A stretch of 64,000 nt of DNA from Halobacillus_B rhizosphaerae (GTDB taxonomy: Bacteria > Bacillota > Bacilli > Bacillales > Halobacillaceae), in NCBI RefSeq assembly GCF_046719735.1, contig NZ_JAUTWQ010000013.1, forward strand, positions 1 to 64,000, read 5' to 3'. The notes below the pieces were generated by a model. The model was given only the letters and a program-made list of their open reading frames with translations. It had not been told where the DNA came from and searched no databases. Below are positions 44,707 to 52,284 of this stretch, one piece after another. A program made the position numbers and the translations under genes. How positions within the stretch are numbered: position 1 is the first letter of the stretch; every line of letters begins with the position of its first letter.

Positions 44707-45813
44707 TTAAGCTCCAAATAGAAACGGAAGCACCACAGCTAGACCAATAATAACGACGAGAATCACCCAGGCAGACGGCCGGGCAAAATTAACCGTCCAG
44801 CCCACTCCGAACCTTTTCTCCAGAAAGAGTGCGGGATCCTTAGGGTTAAAATAGATTTGTCCAAGCTTCCAATGGCGGTCATCATCCCGATCAATGACAC
44901 TTCCATCAGATCCTGAAGCCGTCTTTACTCGGCTTCCTCCTTGTCCGGTAGATACAGATAGGACAATAGCACCTGCCACAATTGCAAATGTAAATACCAA
45001 GGGAACGACCATAATCCAGACTCCATGAACGGGATATATAAACGTATATTGACTGAAGGAGAACAACACAACCAGCCCAATACCTGACCAAATCGTAAAG
45101 GCAGACCACCTTCGACGAAATACAAGATTCTGCTTTAAAGATCTTTCCGGCTGTTCCGCACTCACCTGCTGTTTGGCCCGTGAGATGACGATATTCGTAA
45201 ATAAGAAGATTACGGTTAAATATATTTGCATCACCGGCATAAGAAGAAGAGTCTTATAGGATTTATCCGCCCAATTGGTAACTTCGCCGCTGAAATTGTA
45301 TTGCATTGGAAAACGATCTGGTATTTTATCATACATTTGAAATGTGTATACGACTGTAACCAGTGTAAGCAGCAACGGTATAAGAAACCATAAGTTTGAA
45401 TACGTTAAGCGATAATTTCTAAAGCTCGTATCGACAACCAGCTGCTGAGTCTTCGTTTTACTCCACTTTTCCTTTGCTTTCAGTGTCTTCATCCTGCGAT
45501 GAAAGTACAAATAAATAAAAAAGGAAGCAATAATATAAACGACCGTAATTGCACCGAACCCAAGACTTAAAGTCCTCTCATCCAATAAACCACCCAGCAG
45601 AAAAATTATCACTAATGAAAGAACACTCAAGATACCTGTATAAAATACATAGCGCTTTCGCATGATTCTCAGGTCTTCTCGCATGTAGTAGGATTCTGGA
45701 ATGGATACACCAAAACTTTCTGTTCTTCGAGTCCAATATGGAATAAACATCATGGAGAGCACAATTGGAATGAAGATGAGGGCCAATAAACTAGCTGCTA
45801 ATTCGTTATTCAT
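44707..45813 (-). CDS. DUF1648 domain membrane protein
   Basis: A 368-residue protein with about eight hydrophobic helices. The DUF1648 signature is YDKIPDRFPMQYNFSGEVTNW near residue 165. The C-terminal part includes RDDDRHWKLGQIYFNPKDPALF followed by a final helix, as in DUF5808. SdpI-type immunity proteins share the DUF1648 domain. ATG 45813 follows AAAGGGGGAAA and overlaps the upstream GntR gene by 8 bases. GntR/DUF1648 pairs are frequent in Firmicutes; the role is unknown, possibly envelope stress or bacteriocin immunity (inference). Confidence 0.82.
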   Translation of the reverse strand: MNNELAASLLALIFIPIVLSMMFIPYWTRRTESFGVSIPESYYMREDLRIMRKRYVFYTGILSVLSLVIIFLLGGLLDERTLSLGFGAITVVYIIASFFIYLYFHRRMKTLKAKEKWSKTKTQQLVVDTSFRNYRLTYSNLWFLIPLLLTLVTVVYTFQMYDKIPDRFPMQYNFSGEVTNWADKSYKTLLLMPVMQIYLTVIFLFTNIVISRAKQQVSAEQPERSLKQNLVFRRRWSAFTIWSGIGLVVLFSFSQYTFIYPVHGVWIMVVPLVFTFAIVAGAIVLSVSTGQGGSRVKTASGSDGSVIDRDDDRHWKLGQIYFNPKDPALFLEKRFGVGWTVNFARPSAWVILVVIIGLAVVLPFLFGA

Positions 45814-46207
45814 TTCGATTTCCCCCTTTGGCACTAAATTCTCGGAAGATCATCCGGCACATCTCTATATACTCTTCTTCTTCTATTCCTCTGCAAATTG
45901 ATTCAGCAATCATGGGACGCAGATCTTTCTTTATTCTTTGTATTTCTTCATTACCTGCTTCAGGAATTCCATCTGGATTGATGACCACTCCCTTTTGGCG
46001 GTGAATCAGAATGAACCCCTCTTGCTTTAGCTGTTGATATGCTTTATTGACTGTATGCAGATTAATGCTTAAATCCTTAGCTAACGATCTTACAGATGGC
46101 AGCCCTTCTCCTGGAACAAGTTCCTGTTTAGCTATTCCGGCAATGATCTCATTTTTTAATTGGGTATAGATGGGTTCTTTCGCTTCTAAATCAAGATGAA
46201 TAAACAC
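45806..46207 (-). CDS. GntR-family regulator, YtrA subfamily
   Basis: A 133-residue regulator. The N-terminal winged HTH (PIYTQLKNEIIAGIAKQEL, then LPSVRSLAKDLSINLHTVNKAYQQL) is followed only by a short dimerisation tail, which defines YtrA-type members that usually repress their own operon with adjacent membrane proteins. Co-transcribed with the DUF1648 gene. The promoter in front carries a palindrome fitting this family. Confidence 0.87.
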   Translation of the reverse strand: MFIHLDLEAKEPIYTQLKNEIIAGIAKQELVPGEGLPSVRSLAKDLSINLHTVNKAYQQLKQEGFILIHRQKGVVINPDGIPEAGNEEIQRIKKDLRPMIAESICRGIEEEEYIEMCRMIFREFSAKGGNRNE

Positions 46208-46235
46208 AAATGAATCTCACCTCTTTTGTTTGTAT

Positions 46236-46274
46236 TGTTATATATATAGTATAACAGCTATAACAAAATGACAA
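46236..46274 (-). promoter_or_regulatory. Promoter and operator of the gntR-DUF1648 operon
   Basis: Leftward promoter: TTGTCA (46269-46274), 17 bases, TACTAT (46246-46251). The inverted repeat TGTTATA (46236-46242) - 7 bases - TATAACA (46250-46256) covers the -10, and another TATAACA copy is at 46259-46265, nine bases on. This suits autorepression by the YtrA-type protein. Confidence 0.7.
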
Positions 46275-46955
46275 TATAAATTTTAACCCAACTTTGGGAG
46301 GGGGCCAAATTCAGGATTTAGAATGGCTGCTCCTCTGCTTTTGAAAATTGGATGCAAACTATGGGGGATAAGACAATTTGGGACGGCATAACAGCAGGGG
46401 ATCATACAAAATGAGGTCATTATCTGAGGAGGTGAAAATCAAGCGACTGCTCGCCTGAAACTTCTGTAGGTGTCATGGATGGGGGAAGCTTCGCATGATG
46501 GAAATGGAGCCTTCGGGTAAGGGACTCTATTTTCTTCAACCGCAAAGGGAACAAGCTATTTTATCACTCAACCACTACCTTTCTTGTTTCAAAATCTTTC
46601 TATCGCTCCGAATATTGAATCTATCCTTCCTTATTTCTCTTTTATCGGTGCTAAATTCAATTCTATCTTTTCCCGAAGCGATTCTATCGCCTCTTCCTTT
46701 CGTTCTATCGCATCTTACCCTTTCTATCGTCTTATCATTATCCTTGAAATACAATCTATCGCTTCAAAATTTCTTTCTATCGCATCCAAACTCCCTTCTA
46801 TCACACCGCAAAGAAAGAGCGCCTTCCAGGTTATCCCCATTTGTGCACTTTCCCAAGTATGGCCAGTGTGCTTCGTCGGACAGACCCTGTGGGATCTCAC
46901 CTGCTTATGGAATATAGCTAGAAGATAAATAAGGAAGATGCAGGAAATTCCGACC
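46275..46955. other. Long intergenic tract without a convincing gene
   Basis: About 680 bases lie between the gntR promoter and the toxin promoter. Two plus-strand open frames here have no SD, and their coding pattern comes only from the 21-base repeat they cross. The first half (46275-46590) shows nothing recognisable; the second half holds the repeat array. Confidence 0.6.
46599..46804. repeat. Array of degenerate 21-base repeats with core TCTATCGC
   Basis: The core TCTATCG (or one-base variants) starts at 46599, 46620, 46641, 46662, 46683 and 46704, an exact 21-base step. After a slip it occurs at 46723, and again at 46755, 46776 and 46797 at 21-base steps. The bases between the cores are not conserved. 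Twenty-one bases equal two helical turns or seven codons; on the plus strand one frame reads a recurring Ser-Ile-Ala-Ser. No ORF with an SD uses it. Confidence 0.75.
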
Positions 46956-46976
46956 TTTTCCCTATTTTTCCTGTGA

Positions 46977-46982
46977 TACAAT
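46977..46982 (+). promoter_or_regulatory. Extended -10 promoter of the holin-like toxin gene
   Basis: TGTGATACAAT contains the extended TGNG element and TACAAT (46977-46982). No good -35 is seen, which is common when the extended -10 is present. Predicted start is near 46990, giving a 5' leader of about 58 bases. Confidence 0.5.
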
Positions 46983-47047
46983 AACAAGTAGATAACGATT
47001 CTTACACGGAGGTCGGCTGCCCCCTTATTTCTCAGAGAAAGGGGGTG

Positions 47048-47152
47048 ATGCCTTTAGTGAGTATCTATGAGGTATTTATGGTTCTGTTTTCGTTCGGAAC
47101 TTTCCTTATTGCTCTGCTTACTTTGGTCTTAAAATTGACCAATAAAAAATAG
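47048..47152 (+). CDS. Holin-like toxin of a type I toxin-antitoxin module
   Basis: A 34-residue hydrophobic peptide: MPLVSIYEVFMVLFSFGTF begins it, then a single membrane helix and the basic end KLTNKK. It matches the BsrG/TxpA/YonT-like putative holin-like toxin pattern (Tyr-Glu near residue 7, Phe-Gly-Thr-Phe in mid-helix, Lys tail). The SD is AAAGGGGGTG. Toxins of this group damage the membrane and are controlled by an antisense RNA overlapping the mRNA 3' end. The 3' region here holds two hairpins consistent with such overlap. Not previously found by length-limited gene calling. Confidence 0.78.
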   Translation: MPLVSIYEVFMVLFSFGTFLIALLTLVLKLTNKK

Positions 47153-47180
47153 ACCTCCTGTCTGCAAACGGGAGAGGTCT
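47151..47180. promoter_or_regulatory. Hairpin at the 3' end of the toxin gene
   Basis: AGACCTC and GAGGTCT pair directly behind the toxin stop, with a 16-base loop. In related modules this is where mRNA and antisense RNA overlap; the hairpin may be the antisense terminator or a pairing site (inference). Confidence 0.5.
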
Positions 47181-47223
47181 ATTCCTCAGTGAGTAGCTGA
47201 TCCCCGAAGGAATCGTTATCGTT

Positions 47224-47254
47224 AAGGCCGCAGCTCAAACTGCGGTCTTTCTTA
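47224..47254 (+). terminator. Terminator of the toxin transcript
   Basis: AAGGCCGCAG pairs with CTGCGGTCTT (one G-U) around a 6-base loop, followed by TCTTTCTT. Confidence 0.75.
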
Positions 47255-47264
47255 TTCTACACAC

Positions 47265-47275
47265 AGTGTACCATA
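47265..47275 (-). promoter_or_regulatory. Possible antisense promoter facing the toxin gene
   Basis: On the minus strand TATGGTACACT gives an extended -10 (TACACT at 47265-47270). Transcription from about 47258 leftwards would overlap the toxin mRNA 3' end. No -35 box supports it, so it stays tentative. Confidence 0.3.
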
Positions 47276-47292
47276 TTTTATGCAATTATACA

Positions 47293-47760
47293 TCAGCCAA
47301 TGACTGGTCCAGAAGGATTCTCCTGATAATCCTTCAGAAACATCCGGTGTTTTTCCAAAATCTCTTCCGGTAATTCATCGAACGAAAAGAATTGAGCATC
47401 AAGAGTTTCTCGATCATGAAAATGAATGTCCCCGGCGTAATCCCTGCAAGTAAACAGAATTTGTACGAGAGCGGCCTGGTCCCCATTCGGAAAAGTCTTG
47501 TGAAAGTCAGAGCCAGAATATATCCCGAAGAAGTTCAGTTCTCCCAGTTTTATCCCGGTTTCCTCCATAGTTTCGCGTCTCGCTGTGTCTTCAATCGATT
47601 CATCTAATTCCATAAAACCTCCAGGAATTCCCCAGGAGTTGGTATCAGAGCGCAGCTGCAGCAGGATTCTGCCCTGCTCATCAAAAATTAACGCCCCGCA
47701 TACAGGCATGAGTACTTTCTCATGCCCTACCATTGATCTTAGGTAGGTAATATAATCCAT
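47293..47760 (-). CDS. Nudix hydrolase
   Basis: A 155-residue Nudix enzyme. The Nudix box runs GGFMELDESIEDTARRE then TMEETGI near residues 47-70, with all metal-binding Glu residues present. The N terminus (MDYITYLRSMVGHEKVLMP) is typical of a widespread Bacillaceae subgroup. It hydrolyses nucleoside diphosphates linked to another moiety; substrate unknown. It starts 12 bases behind the stop of the HTH/F1-beta-like regulator with SD GGAAGTG, so the two form one transcription unit. Confidence 0.88.
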   Translation of the reverse strand: MDYITYLRSMVGHEKVLMPVCGALIFDEQGRILLQLRSDTNSWGIPGGFMELDESIEDTARRETMEETGIKLGELNFFGIYSGSDFHKTFPNGDQAALVQILFTCRDYAGDIHFHDRETLDAQFFSFDELPEEILEKHRMFLKDYQENPSGPVIG

Positions 47761-47772
47761 GTTATCACTTCC

Positions 47773-48813
47773 TTATGAAAGACTGCCTCTATATGTTAGT
47801 TCCTTAACACCTTTGTTATCAGCTAAACCATCAAGGATTTTTCTTACATCCTCTAGTGTAGTCCTAAATGGTACGTATTCTCCTTTTTGACCTGTAAAAG
47901 CTTCCGCTGTAAAAAAAGGCTGGCTCAAATAGGCTTCTAATCTTTCCCCTCGATTAAAAGTCTCTGTATCTGCAGAGGAAAGTGCTGTTATACTGCTTGC
48001 ATTCACGACAGATCGAAGTTCCCGATACCTTCGCAGCAGCCTCTGAGCCCGCTGTTGAATGGAGAAATGGGTCTGATCAAGATTTGCTCCTTCAAGGACC
48101 GTAGAGGTGGAGAATAATGGATGAACTGCCGGATAGAGATGCCGGCTGCTTAAATCAATGTCAAACTGCCACAACGTTTCAAGGGGGCCATAAGGAAGAT
48201 CTTCATCAACCGATTCCCCTTTTAGATCGAGTAAAAAGGTGGTTACTGACGATAAGGCAGACCAGCTTTCCTGTAATTGTACCATTCCCCCAGTTAAGAC
48301 ATGGGAACGGTCCGCTGCAAAGACAACATCATGATTTTCTCCCAGTTGCTTAACTTGATTCTCAGCATCCTCCAGGCTCCAGCATATTTCATCCACATCG
48401 TCAGTGATATCGTTCACTTCGGGATACTCCCCTTCAGGATGAAGCAGGACAATCTTATACCCTTCTTGTTTTAACCGATGAAAGATTTCAGCCAATACGA
48501 CGAGCTGTCCCATTCCAGGACGTGCGACCAATCCAGCGGTTCCCCCTTTAGCTAAAGGTGCAAATAAATCAAGAACCTTAACCCCAGTCTCCACCATTTC
48601 AAATCTCTCCCCTCGAATAATTAACTCATCCAGCCCGCATTCTGCGAGTGTGGCAAGAGCAACTAAAGTCCTGACCTCTGTGCGGCCAATAGATATTTTC
48701 CCATTGCATAAATTAGACACAGTGGCTGGACGAAGACCCACTGACTTAGCTGCACTTGTTAAATTAGGGACCCTCCTCCGAAGCAAAGCCACATTTAATT
48801 GAAAATTTTCCAT
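47773..48813 (-). CDS. HTH regulator fused to a degenerate F1-ATPase beta-like domain
   Basis: A 346-residue protein. Residues 8-66 form an HTH (LTSAAKSVGLRPATVSNLCNGKISI). From residue 73 onward it follows the ATP synthase beta subunit: METGVKVLDLFAPLAKGG, then a P-loop counterpart ARPGMGQL (97-104) in which the canonical Lys and Thr of GGAGVGKT are Gln and Leu; GEYPEVND parallels GERTREGND; HLYPAVHPLFSTSTVL parallels IYPAVDPLDSTSRML; and FTGQKGEYVPF near residue 315 matches the C-terminal domain. The beta-barrel is absent. The pocket may bind but probably not hydrolyse nucleotide. Operonic with Nudix; the SD is GGAGGG. Function unknown. Confidence 0.8.
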   Translation of the reverse strand: MENFQLNVALLRRRVPNLTSAAKSVGLRPATVSNLCNGKISIGRTEVRTLVALATLAECGLDELIIRGERFEMVETGVKVLDLFAPLAKGGTAGLVARPGMGQLVVLAEIFHRLKQEGYKIVLLHPEGEYPEVNDITDDVDEICWSLEDAENQVKQLGENHDVVFAADRSHVLTGGMVQLQESWSALSSVTTFLLDLKGESVDEDLPYGPLETLWQFDIDLSSRHLYPAVHPLFSTSTVLEGANLDQTHFSIQQRAQRLLRRYRELRSVVNASSITALSSADTETFNRGERLEAYLSQPFFTAEAFTGQKGEYVPFRTTLEDVRKILDGLADNKGVKELTYRGSLS

Positions 48814-48827
48814 TATGTCCCTCCTTA

Positions 48828-48899
48828 TTACTTTAAATAGTAAAATAAATTACTCTGAAAAGCAATAAATTTTTAAATTTAAAAGTAAAAATAATTACT
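48828..48899 (-). promoter_or_regulatory. Promoter and 11-base-spaced operator array of the HTH/F1-beta-like gene
   Basis: Leftward promoter TTGCTT (48860-48865), 17 bases, TACTAT (48837-48842). Half-sites TTACT (48828), AGTAA (48839) and TTACT (48850) alternate at exactly 11-base steps, and a separate AGTAA - 6 - TTACT palindrome lies at 48884-48899. The first group covers the -10 and spacer, so occupancy would block transcription. Autoregulation by the HTH protein is the simplest reading. Confidence 0.65.
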
Positions 48900-48991
48900 T
48901 CACAGTGCTTCAAAAGATTTCATAGGAGGCTGTACAGGGAAAATGGTATGATAAAGATAGCGAATCATTCCAACGTTCTGGAGGGGTAAAT

Positions 48992-49711
48992 GTGAACGAA
49001 AAAATATTAAATAATCAAGATCTTTATCGTATGCTGGATGAATTGATGCGTGCACCCAAGCCCTTCTGGGAGAAATTCTACGAAGATCGTAATCAAGATG
49101 TTCCTTTCTTGCAAAGCACTTACCCGGATGAAAACCTAGTGGATTATTTTAAACATTCTATCTCACCTGAGACCGTGCTGGAACTAGGCTGCGGTCCAGG
49201 AAGAAACGCTATGTATATGGCAAGACAAGGATGTGAAGTAGAAGCTGTCGACTTATCCGAGAATGCTATAAATTGGGCACGTCAGCGAGCGAAGAAAGAA
49301 AACCTCTCCATTCGTTATCGCTGTGGAGACGTATTCAAGCTGAACCTTTTGCCTGATTCTTACGATTTCATTTACGACAGCGGTTTACTGCACCACCTTC
49401 CGCCTCATCAAAGAATCGATTATTTAGAAATTATCGCAGAATCATTAAAGTCTAACGGATATTTTGGGTTAGTCTGTTTCACCCCTGATGGTGGTGCGGA
49501 TATTTCAGACTGGGAGGTTTATCGCCAGTTCAATATGCAGGGAGGGATTGGTTATCAAGAAGACAGGCTGAAGGAAATCCTCGAAAAGAAGTTTACTCTT
49601 TCTTCATTTAGAAAAATGAAGAAAATGGAGACTTCTGAGTGCCTTTTCGGAGAGGACTACTTATGGACATCTTTAATGAAGGTAAAGCCCTCTCTTGATG
49701 ATTTTGTTTAA
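48992..49711 (+). CDS. Class I SAM-dependent methyltransferase
   Basis: A 239-residue methyltransferase. Motif I is VLELGCGPGRNAMYMA near residue 65, motif post-I is VEAVDLSENAI, and YDFIYDSGLLHHLPP forms motif IV. Small-molecule specificity is likely but cannot be read. GTG 48992 follows GGAGGGG. It diverges from the HTH/F1-beta-like gene, sharing its intergenic control region, so that regulator might also act here. Confidence 0.83.
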   Translation: MNEKILNNQDLYRMLDELMRAPKPFWEKFYEDRNQDVPFLQSTYPDENLVDYFKHSISPETVLELGCGPGRNAMYMARQGCEVEAVDLSENAINWARQRAKKENLSIRYRCGDVFKLNLLPDSYDFIYDSGLLHHLPPHQRIDYLEIIAESLKSNGYFGLVCFTPDGGADISDWEVYRQFNMQGGIGYQEDRLKEILEKKFTLSSFRKMKKMETSECLFGEDYLWTSLMKVKPSLDDFV

Positions 49712-49760
49712 ACACGGCAGGAGCACCGAATACTTTTTACATAGACAAGGAGACTGAATC

Positions 49761-50513
49761 GTGAAGCAGATCCGTTTTAAGAATTCCAAAGGACTTTCAT
49801 TAGCAGGAGACTTACAAGGGGAAAACAAGCGAAAAGTTATTATCATGTGTCACGGCTTCAGGTCGAACCGTTTTTCAAAAGGAAGGTTTGATCGTTTCTC
49901 CGAAGCCTTCTCAAAAGCAGGATTCAGCGTATTGAGGTTTGACTTCTCAGGCTGTGGTGATAGTGAAGATACAGCCCTTTCTTTGAAAAACGAAGTCGAT
50001 GATTTAAGCTCAGCTATTGCTTTTGTTAAATCTCAAGGTTTCGAAGAGATTGCTCTATATGGGCATAGCTTGGGGGCAAGAGTCTGCTTAGAGGCATTCC
50101 AGCCGGAAGATATCACCACCATGGTTCTAACGGGAGCTGGGACTGGACCTGTCCACTATAACTGGAAGGAAGAATTTACAGATACGCAGCTGAATGAGCT
50201 TGCTGCCACAGGATTTCTTACGCAGCCTGTCCAACATTCTAATCGTGACCATATCACGATTTCTAAACAGATGCTTGATGACTTTTCGGAATGCGACCAG
50301 CAGCTTCTCTTAAGCAGAATTTCGTGTCCAGTGCTCATCGTTCATGGGGAGTTGGGAGAGGAAGCTATTCTCATGCCCATAACTCAGCAAGGGATGAAAT
50401 GGCTGTCTGATGATTCAAAGCTAGAGGTACTTCAAGGAGCAGAACACGATTTCATGACTCATCTGGATGAGGTGGAAGAATTAGCCCTCCATTGGTGGAA
50501 AATCCATTTTTAA
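49761..50513 (+). CDS. Alpha/beta hydrolase (esterase-like)
   Basis: A 250-residue hydrolase of the serine aminopeptidase/dienelactone hydrolase-like group. The oxyanion strand is IIMCHGFRSNRFSKG near residue 28, the nucleophile elbow YGHSLGAR near residue 98, the acid in LIVHGELGEEAI and the His in GAEHDFMTH. GTG start with AAGGAGAC. It lies 49 bases behind the methyltransferase gene, probably co-transcribed. Confidence 0.83.
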   Translation: MKQIRFKNSKGLSLAGDLQGENKRKVIIMCHGFRSNRFSKGRFDRFSEAFSKAGFSVLRFDFSGCGDSEDTALSLKNEVDDLSSAIAFVKSQGFEEIALYGHSLGARVCLEAFQPEDITTMVLTGAGTGPVHYNWKEEFTDTQLNELAATGFLTQPVQHSNRDHITISKQMLDDFSECDQQLLLSRISCPVLIVHGELGEEAILMPITQQGMKWLSDDSKLEVLQGAEHDFMTHLDEVEELALHWWKIHF

Positions 50514-50666
50514 TACAGTACATTTGAGTTTTCCCACAAGTAATTATTTTTCCGTTATGTTCTCCCCTCGAAAATCGTCTTAACTCCCAAGGGGATCGGC
50601 TTTTTAAAGTTTATTTTCAATCAATAAGGGAATAGTAACGCCAAAGCTTATAGGAGTTGATGGAGA

Positions 50667-51293
50667 GTGCAGCACGTGCTGGTCCGCAATAAGAAAATCC
50701 TTTTCCCTGTTTTCTTTTCTCTCGTCTTTGCTGGCATTTTGCTCATTACTATTCATAATGAGCATCCTCTTATGAATTTCTCTAGAAGTTTAATTACCTT
50801 TATTGTCGTCCCCGGTTGGATTCTGTACGCGAATCGCACCCATCTTTGGTTCAGGAGAACTTTAAGATGGATAGTCAATGGCAGCCAACGTCTCATTGTC
50901 AGTGCAGCCTTGTTCTTCATTGGAGTAGTCATTAGCTATGAAGTCACGCTAATGCTTGCTCACCCTTTTGGTTTCATCATCCATTTAGGTATACTAACGG
51001 TTTGTTCTATCGTTTACTGGGCTCCCTTACTGCTGAATTGTCCGTTTCAAAAGCAGAGACCCTATATGCAGCGGCTTGGTTATTTGGCTTTAACATCCAT
51101 AGCTTTCTTTGTTTATCACATTATCAGTTTCCAATACTATCAAGCAGAGCCTACGCAGGGGTTCTTAATCTCAGGGCTAGTTGTTATGCTGTTTACCTTG
51201 CTCAAATTAATTAATGAATGGGCCAACGCTGAAAAAGAGAATGACCGTATTACGGTGGAGGGTTATGTGCGGCCCATTTCTGAAAAACAGTAA
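50667..51293 (+). CDS. Multi-spanning membrane protein, unknown function
   Basis: A 208-residue protein with about six hydrophobic helices. I do not recognise it with certainty. The segment HLGILTVCSIVYWAPLLL faintly recalls the CtaG/caa3 assembly family, but too little matches for a call. GTG start behind GGAGTTGATGGAG. Its 3' end overlaps the converging nucleotidyltransferase gene by 31 bases. Confidence 0.6.
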   Translation: MQHVLVRNKKILFPVFFSLVFAGILLITIHNEHPLMNFSRSLITFIVVPGWILYANRTHLWFRRTLRWIVNGSQRLIVSAALFFIGVVISYEVTLMLAHPFGFIIHLGILTVCSIVYWAPLLLNCPFQKQRPYMQRLGYLALTSIAFFVYHIISFQYYQAEPTQGFLISGLVVMLFTLLKLINEWANAEKENDRITVEGYVRPISEKQ

Positions 51294-52039
51294 TTCTTTA
51301 TTTCACGAATCATAAATCCGGCAAACTTTTTCAGCAAAGGACCAGGCAGTTTTTCACTTTGTCCTTCCCCTGCATATTTCTTCAATGACAGGCGGAGGAG
51401 GTGATGATACTCAGAGGGTAAAAAAGTTACTCCCCACTCCCCTCCCTCTTTCTTAGAAGAGACCATTTTAGTTAATGCATATTGATAAACCCGGCACAAG
51501 TTAAGCACATAATAAACAGGGTTTTCCGCTATGTGCTCTTCCGCATTATGAATATCATAGTATATCGCTTGAAAATAGTCCGCTTCTTCAGGCTTCTTAA
51601 ACATTTCCCTTATCGGAACCCCGAACAAGCAGCGTCCTCGCTCGTAAGTAACCATTAAGTGGGCAGTCAAATCAGGATCCCTGCCCTCTTCGCATTTATA
51701 ATCAGGATTAGTAAGATAATGAGGTTTATGGAAAGCAGAATAATGGAGCAGAAAATGAACAGGATGAGAAGGCTTTTTGACTTCTGTTTGGAGAATAACG
51801 CTCCACTCCAGTGGGTACACTTTACATTGTTCCTCCAGCCTGATTGTGCCTTCGATGAGTTTTCTCTTTGTTTTCTCGCTTATCTTCTCTTTTACTACTA
51901 TTAATAGGTCTACATCACTTCTATCCTTCTTAAAACAGCCCATTGCCAGCGATCCATGCAAATAGATACCTGTTAAATTTGTACGAAGCTCTTGTGTAAA
52001 TAAGCAGACGGCTTTTCCTAACAGTTGGTTAACTTCCAT
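51263..52039 (-). CDS. Aminoglycoside adenylyltransferase-like protein (DUF4111 type)
   Basis: A 258-residue protein. The nucleotidyltransferase signature is IYLHGSLAMGCFKKDRSDVDLL near residue 28 (Gly-Ser and Asp-x-Asp metal ligands), and a C-terminal helical domain resembles AadA/ANT(9). Family members adenylylate streptomycin or spectinomycin, but chromosomal homologues often have other roles. ATG 52039 is used; AAAGGAG lies 13 bases upstream. It converges on and overlaps the membrane protein gene. Confidence 0.75.
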   Translation of the reverse strand: MEVNQLLGKAVCLFTQELRTNLTGIYLHGSLAMGCFKKDRSDVDLLIVVKEKISEKTKRKLIEGTIRLEEQCKVYPLEWSVILQTEVKKPSHPVHFLLHYSAFHKPHYLTNPDYKCEEGRDPDLTAHLMVTYERGRCLFGVPIREMFKKPEEADYFQAIYYDIHNAEEHIAENPVYYVLNLCRVYQYALTKMVSSKKEGGEWGVTFLPSEYHHLLRLSLKKYAGEGQSEKLPGPLLKKFAGFMIREIKNYCFSEMGRT

Positions 52040-52177
52040 TAGCGACAGTGCTCCTTTCAGCATTTAGCTTTATTATAACGATAACAACGAGCACAGGAAA
52101 TCTTCCCATCACGAACAATCCATGGTCTTACATTTTCTTTTTCCCCAGTAACGACCGACGAGTAACGTCATACAGTA

Positions 52178-52237
52178 CAAAAAAATCCGAACAGAGATGG
52201 AAGAATGTCGTTAACATTTCCTCATCGTTCGGATTTA
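52178..52237 (-). terminator. Terminator of the TRAP transporter operon
   Basis: A long imperfect hairpin: AAATCCGAAC pairs with GTTCGGATTT, and an inner arm GGAAGAATGT pairs with ACATTTCC; on the minus strand TTTTTTT follows. Confidence 0.78.
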
Positions 52238-52284
52238 AATGACTAAAATTATTCTGTTTCAGTCTCTACTAAATAAATTGACAT

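Noticed and set aside
46599..46804. The repeat array as a CRISPR
   Set aside because: Cores are only about 8 bases, spacers of 13-14 bases are too short, the cores vary, and no cas gene is present.
46495..46928. Two overlapping plus-strand open frames of 114 and 140 codons across the repeat array
   Set aside because: Neither has an SD, both frames are made by the 21-base repeat, and the frame breaks where the period slips. They are better explained as by-products of the array.
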